This document shows positions 26,384 to 33,977 of a stretch of DNA of 64,000 bases, one piece after another. Position 1 is the stretch's first letter; every line of letters starts with the position of its first letter. The notes below the pieces were generated by a model. It saw nothing but the letters and a program-made list of their open reading frames with translations, ran no database searches and was not told where the DNA came from. The translations under genes and the position numbers were made by a program. This DNA is from Methanocella_A sp049676595 (GTDB lineage: Archaea; Halobacteriota; Methanocellia; Methanocellales; Methanocellaceae): the NCBI RefSeq assembly GCF_049676595.1, contig NZ_CP187259.1:1116001-1180000 (forward strand), read 5' to 3'.

Positions 26384-26671
26384 ATGGAAATCCGGGAATT
26401 CCAGCGGCTGATGAAAGAGCTTTACGGCGAGAACGACAAGGCCAGGGGCTTCGAAAAGACCGCTTTGTGGTTCTACGAAGAAACCGGCGAGCTCGCCGAG
26501 GCCCTCAGAAAAGAGAACAAAGAAGAGATCGCCCACGAGATGGCCGACGTCTTCGCCTGGATGGTCTCCATGGCCAACATGCTCGACATCGACGTCCAGG
26601 ATGCCTGCCTGTCTAAATATCCTCTCAAGTGCACCCGGTGCAATTCCAATCCCTGCCAGTGCGGGAAATAA
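26384..26671 (+). CDS. MazG-like nucleotide pyrophosphohydrolase with C-terminal Cys cluster
   Basis: 95 aa. The all-alpha NTP-PPase motif is EETGELAEALRKEN followed by EIAHEMADVFAWM, giving the ExxE...ExxD Mg-binding set. Such proteins hydrolyse (d)NTPs to monophosphates, often for pool cleaning. The last 15 residues, CTRCNSNPCQCGK, carry four Cys and probably bind zinc, which is an addition to the minimal MazG fold. The gene starts 1 bp after the hisF stop. In other organisms a MazG-fold enzyme, HisE, hydrolyses PR-ATP; a histidine role is possible but not shown. Confidence 0.8.
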   Translation: MEIREFQRLMKELYGENDKARGFEKTALWFYEETGELAEALRKENKEEIAHEMADVFAWMVSMANMLDIDVQDACLSKYPLKCTRCNSNPCQCGK

Positions 26672-26725
26672 TTGAACCATTGCGTCACTGGTCTTTATCC
26701 GGACAACTGGAAAACGGATGTTCAA

Positions 26726-27223
26726 ACCACGGCGGCACGGCGGCACAGAGACAATGCGAGAAACGATAGCCGGATGGTTATTTGAACCACGGCGGCACGG
26801 CGACACAGAGACAATGGTGTACTGTGAAACAAGCTCTCTTTTTTAGATCCACAGCGGCACGGAGACAGTGCATTGATCAAGATGGTTACTGGTCGATCGA
26901 TTAAGCATGGCCTACCAGCATATAGTCATAGTTTAAGGGCATGTCCCAGTTTTGCTGTAAATTCAAAGTCCACCCCAGAGCGTCAGAGGAGTCAGTCAGC
27001 ATTTTACAGAAAAAGTGGGACATCCCATAGTTTAAATCGTAAATCCAGGTCCCAGTAGGTTACTGCGGGTGGATTGTCTCCGTGCTGCCAGCCCGCCGTG
27101 CCGCCGTGGATCTATAATAGAGCTATTGTATTTCGGTACGCACTGTCTCTGTGTCGTTGTGCCGCCGTGGTTCAAATATTTGATTTCCGGTTGCCAGAAT
27201 AAGGAGCAGTGCCGCTGTGGTAA
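26726..27223. repeat. Repeat locus A: 60-bp unit family with arms in opposite orientation
   Basis: A 600-bp gene-free stretch. Forward cores (accacggcggcacggc...agagacaa) are at 26726-26754 and 26786-26814, exactly 60 bp apart, with a degenerate one at 26847-26870. Inverted cores are at 27075-27112 and 27144-27172, with a fragment at 27201-27223. About 200 bp of unrelated sequence lies between the arms. The spacer between forward copies is the reverse complement of the spacer in locus B near 56.2 kb. Confidence 0.85.
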
Positions 27224-27299
27224 GAATACTATATCTGGCTGTACATTTTTTTAGCACGAACCAGCACGTATTTATCGCTTAGCATCTATTGATTTGGGT

Positions 27300-28019
27300 A
27301 TGCCAGAGTCAACGGCCGCCGATTCGTTGAGATATGCGGGTAAGATGACCCGGCAGCTTTTGCTGCCGTTCAGCCTGAAGAAGTGGCTGGGCGCGTACCT
27401 GGGGCTGAGCGGGCTTCGGGGTAATAAAGCTGACCCGCTGACTATCGAATTGCGCCGCCTGCAGAACTACTACCGGGGGACGAGCCTGCTGGCGAAGGCT
27501 GCACTGCTGTTTGTGGTGCTGGGCTTTTTCCTGCCCTTCACGGTCGTCTTCGCGGGGCTGGAAGGCTTCTTCGTGCTGCTGGCAGCGTACATCATCGCTA
27601 TGTTGCTGTTATCTCTGGCTGGCATCGTGCTGGAAGTGGCGCTCGATCCGATCTTCGCACTGCGGTACGAGGAGAACGTCTCCTTCGGGAACGCCTCGGG
27701 CAAGTTTATATCGCTCCTGCAGCGGAGGACGGGCCTGGTAGGCGGCTATATGCTGATCAAGCTGATCGTCGACATGTTTCTCGTGACGGCGGTGCTCGCC
27801 ATGTTCATGCCCGCGCTGATCAGCGCCATGGCAATTATGCTCTACGTCATCGACGCGGTACAGGCTGGCATTGACGTGCGATCTACGGCTACCTGGGGCC
27901 TGGGCGCAGTGCTTGTGCTGGGCCTGCTAGGATTTATTGCGACCATCCTCATCACAGTTATCGCATCGGCTTTCTATGGCTACTACACAGAGCATGCCGT
28001 TAGGCTGATGCGGGACTGA
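27300..28019 (+). CDS. Membrane protein of unknown function
   Basis: 239 aa from ATG 27300 (a TTG two codons earlier is possible). A soluble basic N-terminus of about 65 residues is followed by about five helices, including AALLFVVLGFFLPFTVVFAG and LGAVLVLGLLGFIATILITV. No catalytic motif is visible. A 74-aa membrane protein gene follows after 7 bp, so the two may be co-expressed. Confidence 0.6.
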   Translation: MPESTAADSLRYAGKMTRQLLLPFSLKKWLGAYLGLSGLRGNKADPLTIELRRLQNYYRGTSLLAKAALLFVVLGFFLPFTVVFAGLEGFFVLLAAYIIAMLLLSLAGIVLEVALDPIFALRYEENVSFGNASGKFISLLQRRTGLVGGYMLIKLIVDMFLVTAVLAMFMPALISAMAIMLYVIDAVQAGIDVRSTATWGLGAVLVLGLLGFIATILITVIASAFYGYYTEHAVRLMRD

Positions 28020-28026
28020 TGGGCAG

Positions 28027-28251
28027 GTGGCCCGTATAGTGGTCATCTACTGGTGCTTCACTGCCTTCCTGCTGCTGTTCACCGACTACTTCGTCTTCCT
28101 CGCCAGCGCCTCGGTCATCGCCACGCTGGTGCCATATCTGTTCCTCTGCTACGCTGCGATGAAAGGTATCGACAAGCCGTGGGTGAAGTTGATCGCTGCT
28201 ATTGGGATCATATCTACACTCATCGTCCTGCTGTCGACGTTCTTGATGTAG
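28027..28251 (+). CDS. Small two- or three-span membrane protein
   Basis: 74 aa from GTG 28027: MARIVVIYWCFTAFLLLFTD, a central FLASASVIATLVPYLFLCYA, and a C-terminal LIAAIGIISTLIVLLSTFLM. Almost wholly hydrophobic. GTG with GGGCAGGTGG context is the only start available. Likely partner of the preceding membrane protein; function unknown. Confidence 0.5.
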   Translation: MARIVVIYWCFTAFLLLFTDYFVFLASASVIATLVPYLFLCYAAMKGIDKPWVKLIAAIGIISTLIVLLSTFLM

Positions 28252-28264
28252 CTTCTGAGCCCGT

Positions 28265-28458
28265 GAACGCTGACTATCGCTGCGCTGTGCCAGATCACAG
28301 ATCCCGACAGATTGCGCAGATTGCACAGATACGACTTGATAAGAAGGATACAGTTATCAGTCTATCGTTTTTATCTTATAGCCATCTGTGTAATCCGTGC
28401 AATCTGTCAGAATCATCAGATTCTGCGTAATCTGTGATCCTGGCACAGCGCAGCGTTC
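28265..28458. repeat. 194-bp imperfect palindromic element
   Basis: Left end GAACGCTGAC...GCGCTGTGCCAG-ATCACAGAT pairs with right end ATCTGTGATC-CTGGCACAGCGCAGCGTTC. The interior is built from cacagatt/aatctgtg-like words in opposite orientations. It lies between the small membrane gene (stop 28251) and the convergent tmk stop at 28497, with no ORF of its own. Confidence 0.75.
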
Positions 28459-28496
28459 GTTTTGTTGAGTCACCCGGCTTGTGCGATGTCTGCCAA

Positions 28497-29132
28497 TTAT
28501 TTAAAAAAGTGTGCCGGCAGTCTCTCTTCTATGGCCTTCACGATAGCCTCATGTACTCTCTCTGTACTCTGCTCTGCGCTGATGACGACGCCGTTGGGCT
28601 GCCTGCCGATGTCGAGGAAGATGTCCCTGACCTTGCGCAGGTACTCTTCCTTCTCGAAGGCGTCCAGCTGGCTTTTCCGCTGGTTGACGATGCGGGAGAG
28701 CCCTTTTGCAGGGTCTATGTCGAGCACGATGACGAGATCGGGGCGGGGCGAGAACTGCTCGTTTTCTTCCCTGATCTGCCGGGGGTCGAGGCCTCTGGCC
28801 CCCTGGTAGGCGATGTTGGACTGGTAGTACCGGTCCATGACCACGACCTTGCCCGATCGCAGCGCAGGGAGGATGTTCTTTTTCACGTCCTCTTTCCGGT
28901 CTTCCATGAACAGCCTGAGCTCTTCCTCGGGGCTGGTCAGCTCGTGAGCGATGGCCCGGCGGGCGATCTCCCTGCCGTACTGGCCTGTGGTGGGCTCTTT
29001 CAGGATCACGTTCTCGATCTTTTTATCCTGCATCCACTGGCGGAGCATGTTGATCTGGGTAGATTTGCCCGCTCCGTCTATGCCTTCGATGCTGATCAGG
29101 AACCCTTTGTCGTCGCTATCGCTATCGCTCAT
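28497..29132 (-). CDS. tmk: Thymidylate kinase
   Basis: Phosphorylates dTMP to dTDP. The 211-aa frame from ATG 29132 (MSDSDSDDKGFLISIEG) has the P-loop IEGIDGAGKSTQ, the DRYYQSNIAYQGARG dTMP-binding segment, and the LDIDPAKGLSR lid region. The longer upstream frame would add a non-homologous 34-residue leader, so this start is preferred on family length. The gene is divergent from the membrane operon beginning at 29228. Confidence 0.93.
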   Translation of the reverse strand: MSDSDSDDKGFLISIEGIDGAGKSTQINMLRQWMQDKKIENVILKEPTTGQYGREIARRAIAHELTSPEEELRLFMEDRKEDVKKNILPALRSGKVVVMDRYYQSNIAYQGARGLDPRQIREENEQFSPRPDLVIVLDIDPAKGLSRIVNQRKSQLDAFEKEEYLRKVRDIFLDIGRQPNGVVISAEQSTERVHEAIVKAIEERLPAHFFK

Positions 29133-29227
29133 CCACAGTTCATTGACGGTCAACGATAAAATAGGTGACGAATACTTATGTACACACAGATGAAAAAATA
29201 TAAACCTATCCAAGGCAATTAGTATGT

Positions 29228-29605
29228 GTGCCATTTACTACTCTCCGGGTGATCGCCGCCATTGTCTTCGTGGTTATCCTGCTGCCGGCATTGGCCTTTC
29301 CCTCCGCATCCAGTCCTCCGGATGAGGTATCCCGGTCTGTCGTCAGGGCCATCGGCGGCGGAATTCTGCTTATAAGCGGCTTTGGGCTGGCCGCATCGCT
29401 GGAAAAGACGCTGCTGAGGGCAGGGGGTAATAATGCCTTTAAAATGCTCTACGTCTCTGCTGCCGGGTTTTCTGGGCTGGGAGCTGCACAGTGCTTGTCC
29501 ATCATTTATCCGGCTAATACGCTACTATCAATGATACTGTTTTCAGTGCTGGCTATTACCACCTGCATCGTATGGCTGAGGTTTTACCATGCTGCCGCCG
29601 GCTGA
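29228..29605 (+). CDS. Membrane protein, first gene of a three-gene unknown operon
   Basis: 125 aa from GTG 29228, with four predicted helices: IAAIVFVVILLPALAFP, VRAIGGGILLISGFGLAA, MLYVSAAGFSGLGAAQCL and LLSMILFSVLAITTCIVWL. A TATA-like aaatataaacc lies about 24-34 nt upstream in the gap shared with tmk. It overlaps the next gene by 17 bp. Family not recognised. Confidence 0.55.
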   Translation: MPFTTLRVIAAIVFVVILLPALAFPSASSPPDEVSRSVVRAIGGGILLISGFGLAASLEKTLLRAGGNNAFKMLYVSAAGFSGLGAAQCLSIIYPANTLLSMILFSVLAITTCIVWLRFYHAAAG

Positions 29606-29885
29606 TCTGGCCTCGATGGCAGGGCTTTTGCCTGCAATCACGGGTGTAGTGCTGGTGATTCTTGCCGCCAGGCTGCACCGTCTGTTTAGTACAGGGTTCT
29701 CCTTCTGGAGTTTTCTTGCTGCAGGGGCTATCGCGCTATCTGCGCTGGCGTCCTGCCTGGCCGGCTTCAGCGATGGGGCCGCCGCCGTGACTGATGTCAG
29801 CATGCTGGTGGCAGGCTTCTCTGTGTATGCTGCATCGAGATGGCTGCGGGAGAGGTTCGAGCTGGTGGGTAAGCATGGCCGTTAA
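29589..29885 (+). CDS. Small membrane protein, second gene of the operon
   Basis: 98 aa, three helices (LPAITGVVLVILAARL, FSFWSFLAAGAIALSALASC, AVTDVSMLVAGFSVYAAS) and a basic C-terminal tail RWLRERFELVGKHGR. Its start lies inside the preceding gene and its end overlaps the next start by 11 bp, supporting coupled translation. Unknown function. Confidence 0.5.
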   Translation: MLPPADLASMAGLLPAITGVVLVILAARLHRLFSTGFSFWSFLAAGAIALSALASCLAGFSDGAAAVTDVSMLVAGFSVYAASRWLRERFELVGKHGR

Positions 29886-30261
29886 AGTGCTCGTCGACGC
29901 AGCCCGCTCAGCCCCTGGATACGCGGGGATGACGGTCATTTCTGGAGATCGGCCACTATTCGCCGAGCATATCGAGCCCGATTATGCGATGCGCTTGCGT
30001 GCGCTCTACTGCCGGATGCCGGGGCCGGGCCCGGCAGGCAGTGAATATTTGTGTGCCGTGGCGGCCGGCTTCACTTTTTACATATACTCGGCGGCCGGCT
30101 TCCTGATACTGCTTAAGTTGAGCGGCCGGTTTAGTCCCAGGCCCTCGCTGCCAGTGGCAGAACCTTACTTTGACGCTCCGCAGGAGGAAACGGCCTTGCC
30201 TTCCCGGGATGGTGTGCGCCGGGAGGCTGAAGCTTTGCTAAGGCAATACGACTTGTTATGA
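29875..30261 (+). CDS. Single-span protein, third gene of the operon
   Basis: 128 aa from ATG 29875 (MAVKVLVDAARSAPGYAG), preceded by GGTGGGT. Residues 1-55 look soluble, one helix follows (YLCAVAAGFTFYIYSAAGFL), and the acidic C-terminal tail ends EAEALLRQYDLL. It resembles an accessory subunit of a membrane complex. No family recognised; the three genes together form a compact unknown unit next to the regulator at 30328. Confidence 0.5.
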   Translation: MAVKVLVDAARSAPGYAGMTVISGDRPLFAEHIEPDYAMRLRALYCRMPGPGPAGSEYLCAVAAGFTFYIYSAAGFLILLKLSGRFSPRPSLPVAEPYFDAPQEETALPSRDGVRREAEALLRQYDLL

Positions 30262-30278
30262 TCATTTAGCTTTTGTAA

Positions 30279-30306
30279 TTTTTGAATTTTCAAAAAATTT
30301 AAATAC
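30279..30306 (+). promoter_or_regulatory. Palindrome plus TATA box before the GbsR/MarR-like regulator
   Basis: TTTTTGAA-TT-TTCAAAAA (30279-30296) is an 8-bp-arm palindrome running directly into the TATA-like aaatttaaatac (30295-30306), about 22-30 nt before the regulator's ATG. The layout suits autoregulation by a dimeric winged-helix protein; this is inference. Confidence 0.45.
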
Positions 30307-30327
30307 TTGCCCGCAAATGTAGTGCTG

Positions 30328-30825
30328 ATGACCAAGACCTACTCGGATATCCTCAGGGAACGGGAAGCGGTCCTCGGCACGTTCGAGGCGCTGTTCAAGG
30401 CCCGGGGTATGGGGGATCTGCACGGCCGGGTATTCGGCGCTATCCTGCTGTCCGTCAACGAAATGACGCAGGACGACATCGGCCTGTTTACCGGCTATTC
30501 GGTGCCCGCGGTCAGCTCAGCTCTGGATGAGCTGGTCCGGGTAGGGCTGGTGAACCGGCACAAGAGACAGGACAGCCGGAAATACTACTATTCCAGCAAG
30601 GCAGACCTCGACGAGATCATGCGGATGGTGCTCAAAACGCTCCACGACGACTACGTCCAGGTCGTCCTGGACCAGCTTTCGGCTGCTAAGGCCGAGGCGG
30701 GATCCGATGACGACCCGCAGGTGAAGGAGCACCTGGAAAATCTCCGGAACTACGAGCGTGAGCTGAAGAATCTGGAGCATTACATGAAGAGGCTGCTGGA
30801 AGTCCCACTGGAGGAACAGGAATGA
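30328..30825 (+). CDS. GbsR/MarR-type winged-helix transcriptional regulator
   Basis: 165 aa. A winged helix-turn-helix at about 35-95 (MTQDDIGLFTGYSVPAVSSA is the recognition region; HKRQDSRKYYYSS the wing) is followed by a C-terminal dimerisation helix rich in Glu/Lys. This layout matches GbsR-like members of the MarR superfamily. The stop overlaps the ferredoxin start as ATGA, so the regulator is in one unit with ferredoxin and geranylgeranyl reductase and probably controls it. ATG 30328 is chosen from the TATA spacing. Confidence 0.78.
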   Translation: MTKTYSDILREREAVLGTFEALFKARGMGDLHGRVFGAILLSVNEMTQDDIGLFTGYSVPAVSSALDELVRVGLVNRHKRQDSRKYYYSSKADLDEIMRMVLKTLHDDYVQVVLDQLSAAKAEAGSDDDPQVKEHLENLRNYERELKNLEHYMKRLLEVPLEEQE

Positions 30826-31001
30826 TTACAGTAAACCGTTACAGGTGCGGCTATTGCGGCGCTTGCGTAGGCGCCTGCCCGAAAAATTCTATCGACCTGA
30901 TCGAGACCTTCATCGAGATCGACAAGAACTGCAACAGGTGCGGTATCTGCACCAAGGTCTGCCCTATGGGTGCGCTGGAGCTGGTGAAGGATGAAGAGTG
31001 A
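30822..31001 (+). CDS. 2[4Fe-4S] ferredoxin, partner of geranylgeranyl reductase
   Basis: 59 aa with two complete clusters: CGYCGACVGACP and CNRCGICTKVCP. It overlaps the regulator upstream (ATGA) and the reductase downstream (11 bp). In Methanosarcina acetivorans a neighbouring ferredoxin is needed by geranylgeranyl reductase to saturate archaeal lipids fully; the gene context here supports the same electron-donor role. Confidence 0.88.
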   Translation: MITVNRYRCGYCGACVGACPKNSIDLIETFIEIDKNCNRCGICTKVCPMGALELVKDEE

Positions 31002-32169
31002 ATATGACGTTATTATCGTCGGCGCAGGCCCCGCAGGCTCGCTGGCGGCTAAGACCGCAGCGGAGAACGGCCTCGACGTGCTCCTGATCGAGAAGAGGCA
31101 GGAGATCGGAGACCCCGTGAGGTGTGCCGAAGGCGTCGGCAAAGTGGGCTTACAGGAGTTCGTGGAGCCTGACCCGAAGTGGGTCAGCGCGGACATCAAG
31201 TGCGCCCGCATCTTCTCTCCGGACGGCACCATGGTCGAGCTTTCCGAGAAGATGGCCGGCAACGAAGTAGGCTTTGTGCTGGAGCGCAAGATCTTCGACC
31301 GCGAGCTGGCCAAGCTGGCCGCCAAGGCGGGAGCCGAAGTTCAGGTCAAGACCCAGGCCACCGGCCTCATCATCGAGAACGGCCAGGTCTGCGGCATCAC
31401 CGGCAAGCAGCACGGTGACGACTTCACCGCGAGGGCAAAAGTCGTAGTGGCAGCCGACGGCGTTGAGTCGAAGGTCGGCCGGTGGGCGGGCATCAACACC
31501 ACGCTGAAGCTGAAGGACATCGAGACCTGCGCCCAGTTCCTGATGACCGACATAAACATCAAGCCCAACTCCTGCGACTTCTACCTCGGCAGCAAATACG
31601 CCCCCGGCGGCTACGTCTGGGTCTTCCCCAAAGGCGACCGCGAGGCAAATGTGGGCCTGGGTATGCTGGCTTCCCACTACAAGGGTAAGCACCCGATCGA
31701 GTACCTCCGGGAATTTGTCGCGGACAAGTTCCCCGAAGGCAAGATCCTCGAGACCATCGTCGGCGCAGTGCCCGTCAGCGGCATGCTGCCGAAGCTCTCC
31801 ACTGACGGCCTCGTGCTGGTGGGCGACGCAGGCCATGTCTCTGACCCGATCACCGGCGGCGGCATCATCAACGCCATGAGCAGCGGCAAGATTGCCGGCA
31901 ATGTCATAGCGAAGTGCATCAAGAACGGGGATGTGTCCGCCAAGGCGCTGTCTCAGTACGATGCCGAAGTCCGGGAAGAGCTGGGCAAGTCGCTTGACAA
32001 GAACTACAAGATCAAGGAAGTAGTGACCAGGGTAAGCGACAAGACCATGGATGTCGCCGCTCACTCCCTGCAGGGCGTGAACTTTGAGAACGTGACTATC
32101 ACTAAGTTAGTAAAAGAGATCGTCACCAGGAATCCGGCGCTACTCAAGGAGCTTGTGGGGCTTATATAA
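30991..32169 (+). CDS. Digeranylgeranylglycerophospholipid reductase
   Basis: FAD-dependent saturation of the geranylgeranyl chains of archaeal ether lipids. 392 aa with the dinucleotide fold VIIVGAGPAGSLAAKTAAE, the motif PVRCAEGVG after it, the catalytic-face FYLGSKYAPGGYVWVFPK, and the second FAD motif GLVLVGDAGHVSDPITGGG. It lacks Cys-rich insertions, so it depends on the adjacent ferredoxin for electrons. It is the last gene of the regulator-ferredoxin-reductase unit. Confidence 0.93.
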   Translation: MKSEYDVIIVGAGPAGSLAAKTAAENGLDVLLIEKRQEIGDPVRCAEGVGKVGLQEFVEPDPKWVSADIKCARIFSPDGTMVELSEKMAGNEVGFVLERKIFDRELAKLAAKAGAEVQVKTQATGLIIENGQVCGITGKQHGDDFTARAKVVVAADGVESKVGRWAGINTTLKLKDIETCAQFLMTDINIKPNSCDFYLGSKYAPGGYVWVFPKGDREANVGLGMLASHYKGKHPIEYLREFVADKFPEGKILETIVGAVPVSGMLPKLSTDGLVLVGDAGHVSDPITGGGIINAMSSGKIAGNVIAKCIKNGDVSAKALSQYDAEVREELGKSLDKNYKIKEVVTRVSDKTMDVAAHSLQGVNFENVTITKLVKEIVTRNPALLKELVGLI

Positions 32170-32343
32170 GCTTCCGGGCTTCCTTTCTTTTTAATGCCCC
32201 TATTATCACCGGTTTTGAAATAATGGCAAAAGTACTGTAATTATTTAGGTTGTTACAGCTTTATTTGACAAATGCGGCCATTTAAGCCTAAGTTACATTT
32301 TTGTATCAAAAACTTTATTACCCGCAAAGCAAACATCTAAATT

Positions 32344-32706
32344 ATGAAATTAAACGATATAGTCGCTTCGATGTCGGGATATCTCACCGAACAGACGATT
32401 GTGGACTTTATCATGTTCAGCAAGGCCTTCGATGACACCAGGTACTCGGTGCTCAAGACAAAGGCTATTGATAAAGTGTCCATAGCGTTGTTAGCGGCTG
32501 CTAAAAACGGCGAACTATTCTACGACGTAGTTCAGTGGGGCGAGGAAAGCAGCGTGGCGTCCAAGGCTACGTTCTCTCGCAGGAAAGACTTCCTGGTCAA
32601 CCTCAGCGTCATCCAGGAAGAAAGCGTGAAAACGCCGTTTGGCAGGCCGAAGATCAGACTCAAGCTCAACGAGCCCAAGCTGAAAGAGTACTTTGGCGTC
32701 CCGTAA
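32344..32706 (+). CDS. Small winged-helix-like protein of unknown function
   Basis: 120 aa. The segment DKVSIALLAAAKNGELFYDV followed by SSVASKATFSRRKDFLVNLSV and the basic GRPKIRLKLNEPKLKEYFG looks like a helix-turn-helix with a wing, and resembles single-domain archaeal regulators, but I cannot name the family. An AT-rich promoter stretch (aaaactttatta, about 32307) precedes it. It converges with the minus-strand cluster ending at 32734. Confidence 0.55.
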   Translation: MKLNDIVASMSGYLTEQTIVDFIMFSKAFDDTRYSVLKTKAIDKVSIALLAAAKNGELFYDVVQWGEESSVASKATFSRRKDFLVNLSVIQEESVKTPFGRPKIRLKLNEPKLKEYFGVP

Positions 32707-32733
32707 CTAAATTTCACCCAATTTTTATTTTAA

Positions 32734-33213
32734 TTAGCTGTAATATAGCCTGGGCGCCGTCTCGACAGAGATGCCGGAGATATCTCCCTCGACAGTTACT
32801 GTTCCCGGGGTGCCGGCCAGCATCAGCCCGTCCAGCCCTCCCCGGCCGCAGAGCACATCCTGCTCAGGGTGTGTGCCGGGCACTATACACGAGGTCAGCT
32901 TTATCCGCTCACCTGCTGAGAGGACTAGCGGGAGGCGCCTCGTTGCCGGGTGATCCTTCGGCAGCACCAGCAGCGGCATACCGCCCCGGCTGGCAAGGTA
33001 TAGCATACACTGGATTGACTCTCTCGCCCCGGGGCCGCCGGAAAAGCAGGACGCTGCCACCAGATCGTCCGGCTCTAGAAACTGTACCAGCTCTTCCCTT
33101 CCCGTTTCGATAAAAACGTACTTGAGCCCCGTCGCTTTGACGACACCTACCGTATGGCTGCCGTCACCCAAAAACAAAACTTCCCGGGGGCCGAGCTTAT
33201 ACTCTTTGATCAC
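32734..33213 (-). CDS. Conserved-looking protein of unknown function
   Basis: 159 aa from GTG 33213, which overlaps the upstream zinc-ribbon stop as GTGA; this fixes the start. The sequence VLFLGDGSHTVGVVKATGLK looks like a Rossmann-like opening, and GLDGLMLAGTPGTVTVEGDI is glycine-rich, but no catalytic signature is recognised. The tight coupling to a zinc-ribbon protein suggests the two act together. Confidence 0.6.
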   Translation of the reverse strand: MIKEYKLGPREVLFLGDGSHTVGVVKATGLKYVFIETGREELVQFLEPDDLVAASCFSGGPGARESIQCMLYLASRGGMPLLVLPKDHPATRRLPLVLSAGERIKLTSCIVPGTHPEQDVLCGRGGLDGLMLAGTPGTVTVEGDISGISVETAPRLYYS

Positions 33214-33365
33214 TCTATCAGCTCGACATCTTCGCACCCGCAGGACGGGCAGATTGTTTTCTTGCCTGCGCCCTTGAAGGTGGAGTCGCAGTCTTTGCAC
33301 TTGTACCTCTTGAACTTGATCTCGTCAAGCTCAACGTCCATGGCCATGCCTCCGCCGCTACACAT
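33210..33365 (-). CDS. 51-aa zinc-ribbon protein
   Basis: Starts ATG 33365 after a full-length ribosome site, AAAGGAGGTGA with 6 nt spacing. YKCKDC followed by ICPSCGC gives a CxxC...CxxC zinc ribbon; the rest is acidic (MDVELDEIKF, CEDVELIE). Similar short ribbons in archaea accompany RNA or transcription proteins, but no specific role can be assigned. Coupled to the downstream gene by GTGA. Confidence 0.75.
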   Translation of the reverse strand: MCSGGGMAMDVELDEIKFKRYKCKDCDSTFKGAGKKTICPSCGCEDVELIE

Positions 33366-33391
33366 CAAGGCTCACCTCCTTTCGATAAGGA

Positions 33392-33976
33392 TTACTTGAA
33401 TTCCATTGCTTTAATATTTTCCGAAACACGGTTGCGCACATCCTGGTACAGGTCGTGCATATGAGCATCCATGGTCACGGTTAGCGGCCCGAAATCCTCC
33501 ACGTCCAGCACCCAGACTGCTTCCGCGAGGCCCAGGTCAGCCCACTCGACGACGGCGACCCGCTTTACCATCCGGGCGCCGAGGACTGCCGCCCCTCCTG
33601 TCATTGAGAGATATACGCTGTTATGGTCGTGGAGCGCCTGCAAAGTGCGCCCGTCCATGCCGCCCTTGCCTACGATGACTCTGGCGCCGTGGGCGATGAC
33701 CGGCGGCTCCAGGTCGTTCATGCGGGCGCTCGTCGTGGGCCCGATGGCCACCATCTCCCACCCTTCGCCCTTTTGCCGGACGATGGGCGCGCCGTGGAAG
33801 ATGACCGAGCCTTCGAGGGAAAACGGCAGCGGCTTCGCCGCCGAAAAGTATTCGGCCATCCGGATGTGCGCCTTATCCCTGGCGGTGATCATCGTGCCTG
33901 TTAAGAAAACCGTGTCGCCCGCATGCAGCGACTTCGCCGTTTCGGCGTTGATCGGTGTCTTCAGCCTGTGCTCCAT
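33392..33976 (-). CDS. fumB: Fumarate hydratase class I, beta subunit
   Basis: C-terminal half of the [4Fe-4S] class I fumarase/tartrate dehydratase as a separate subunit. 194 aa with LKTPINAETAKSLHAGDTVF, HGAPIVR, GPTTSARMNDL and GKGGMDGRTLQAL, which are family signatures. ATG 33976 is supported by AGGGGTGA five bases upstream and lies 1 bp after the alpha stop. It interconverts fumarate and malate in the partial citrate pathway. Confidence 0.93.
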   Translation of the reverse strand: MEHRLKTPINAETAKSLHAGDTVFLTGTMITARDKAHIRMAEYFSAAKPLPFSLEGSVIFHGAPIVRQKGEGWEMVAIGPTTSARMNDLEPPVIAHGARVIVGKGGMDGRTLQALHDHNSVYLSMTGGAAVLGARMVKRVAVVEWADLGLAEAVWVLDVEDFGPLTVTMDAHMHDLYQDVRNRVSENIKAMEFK

Positions 33977-33977
33977 C

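Noticed and set aside
26267..26806. 179-aa minus-strand ORF overlapping mazG and the repeat
   Set aside because: Its N-terminus is the repeat (MSPCRRGSNN) and the rest is antisense to hisF and mazG, which are clear genes.
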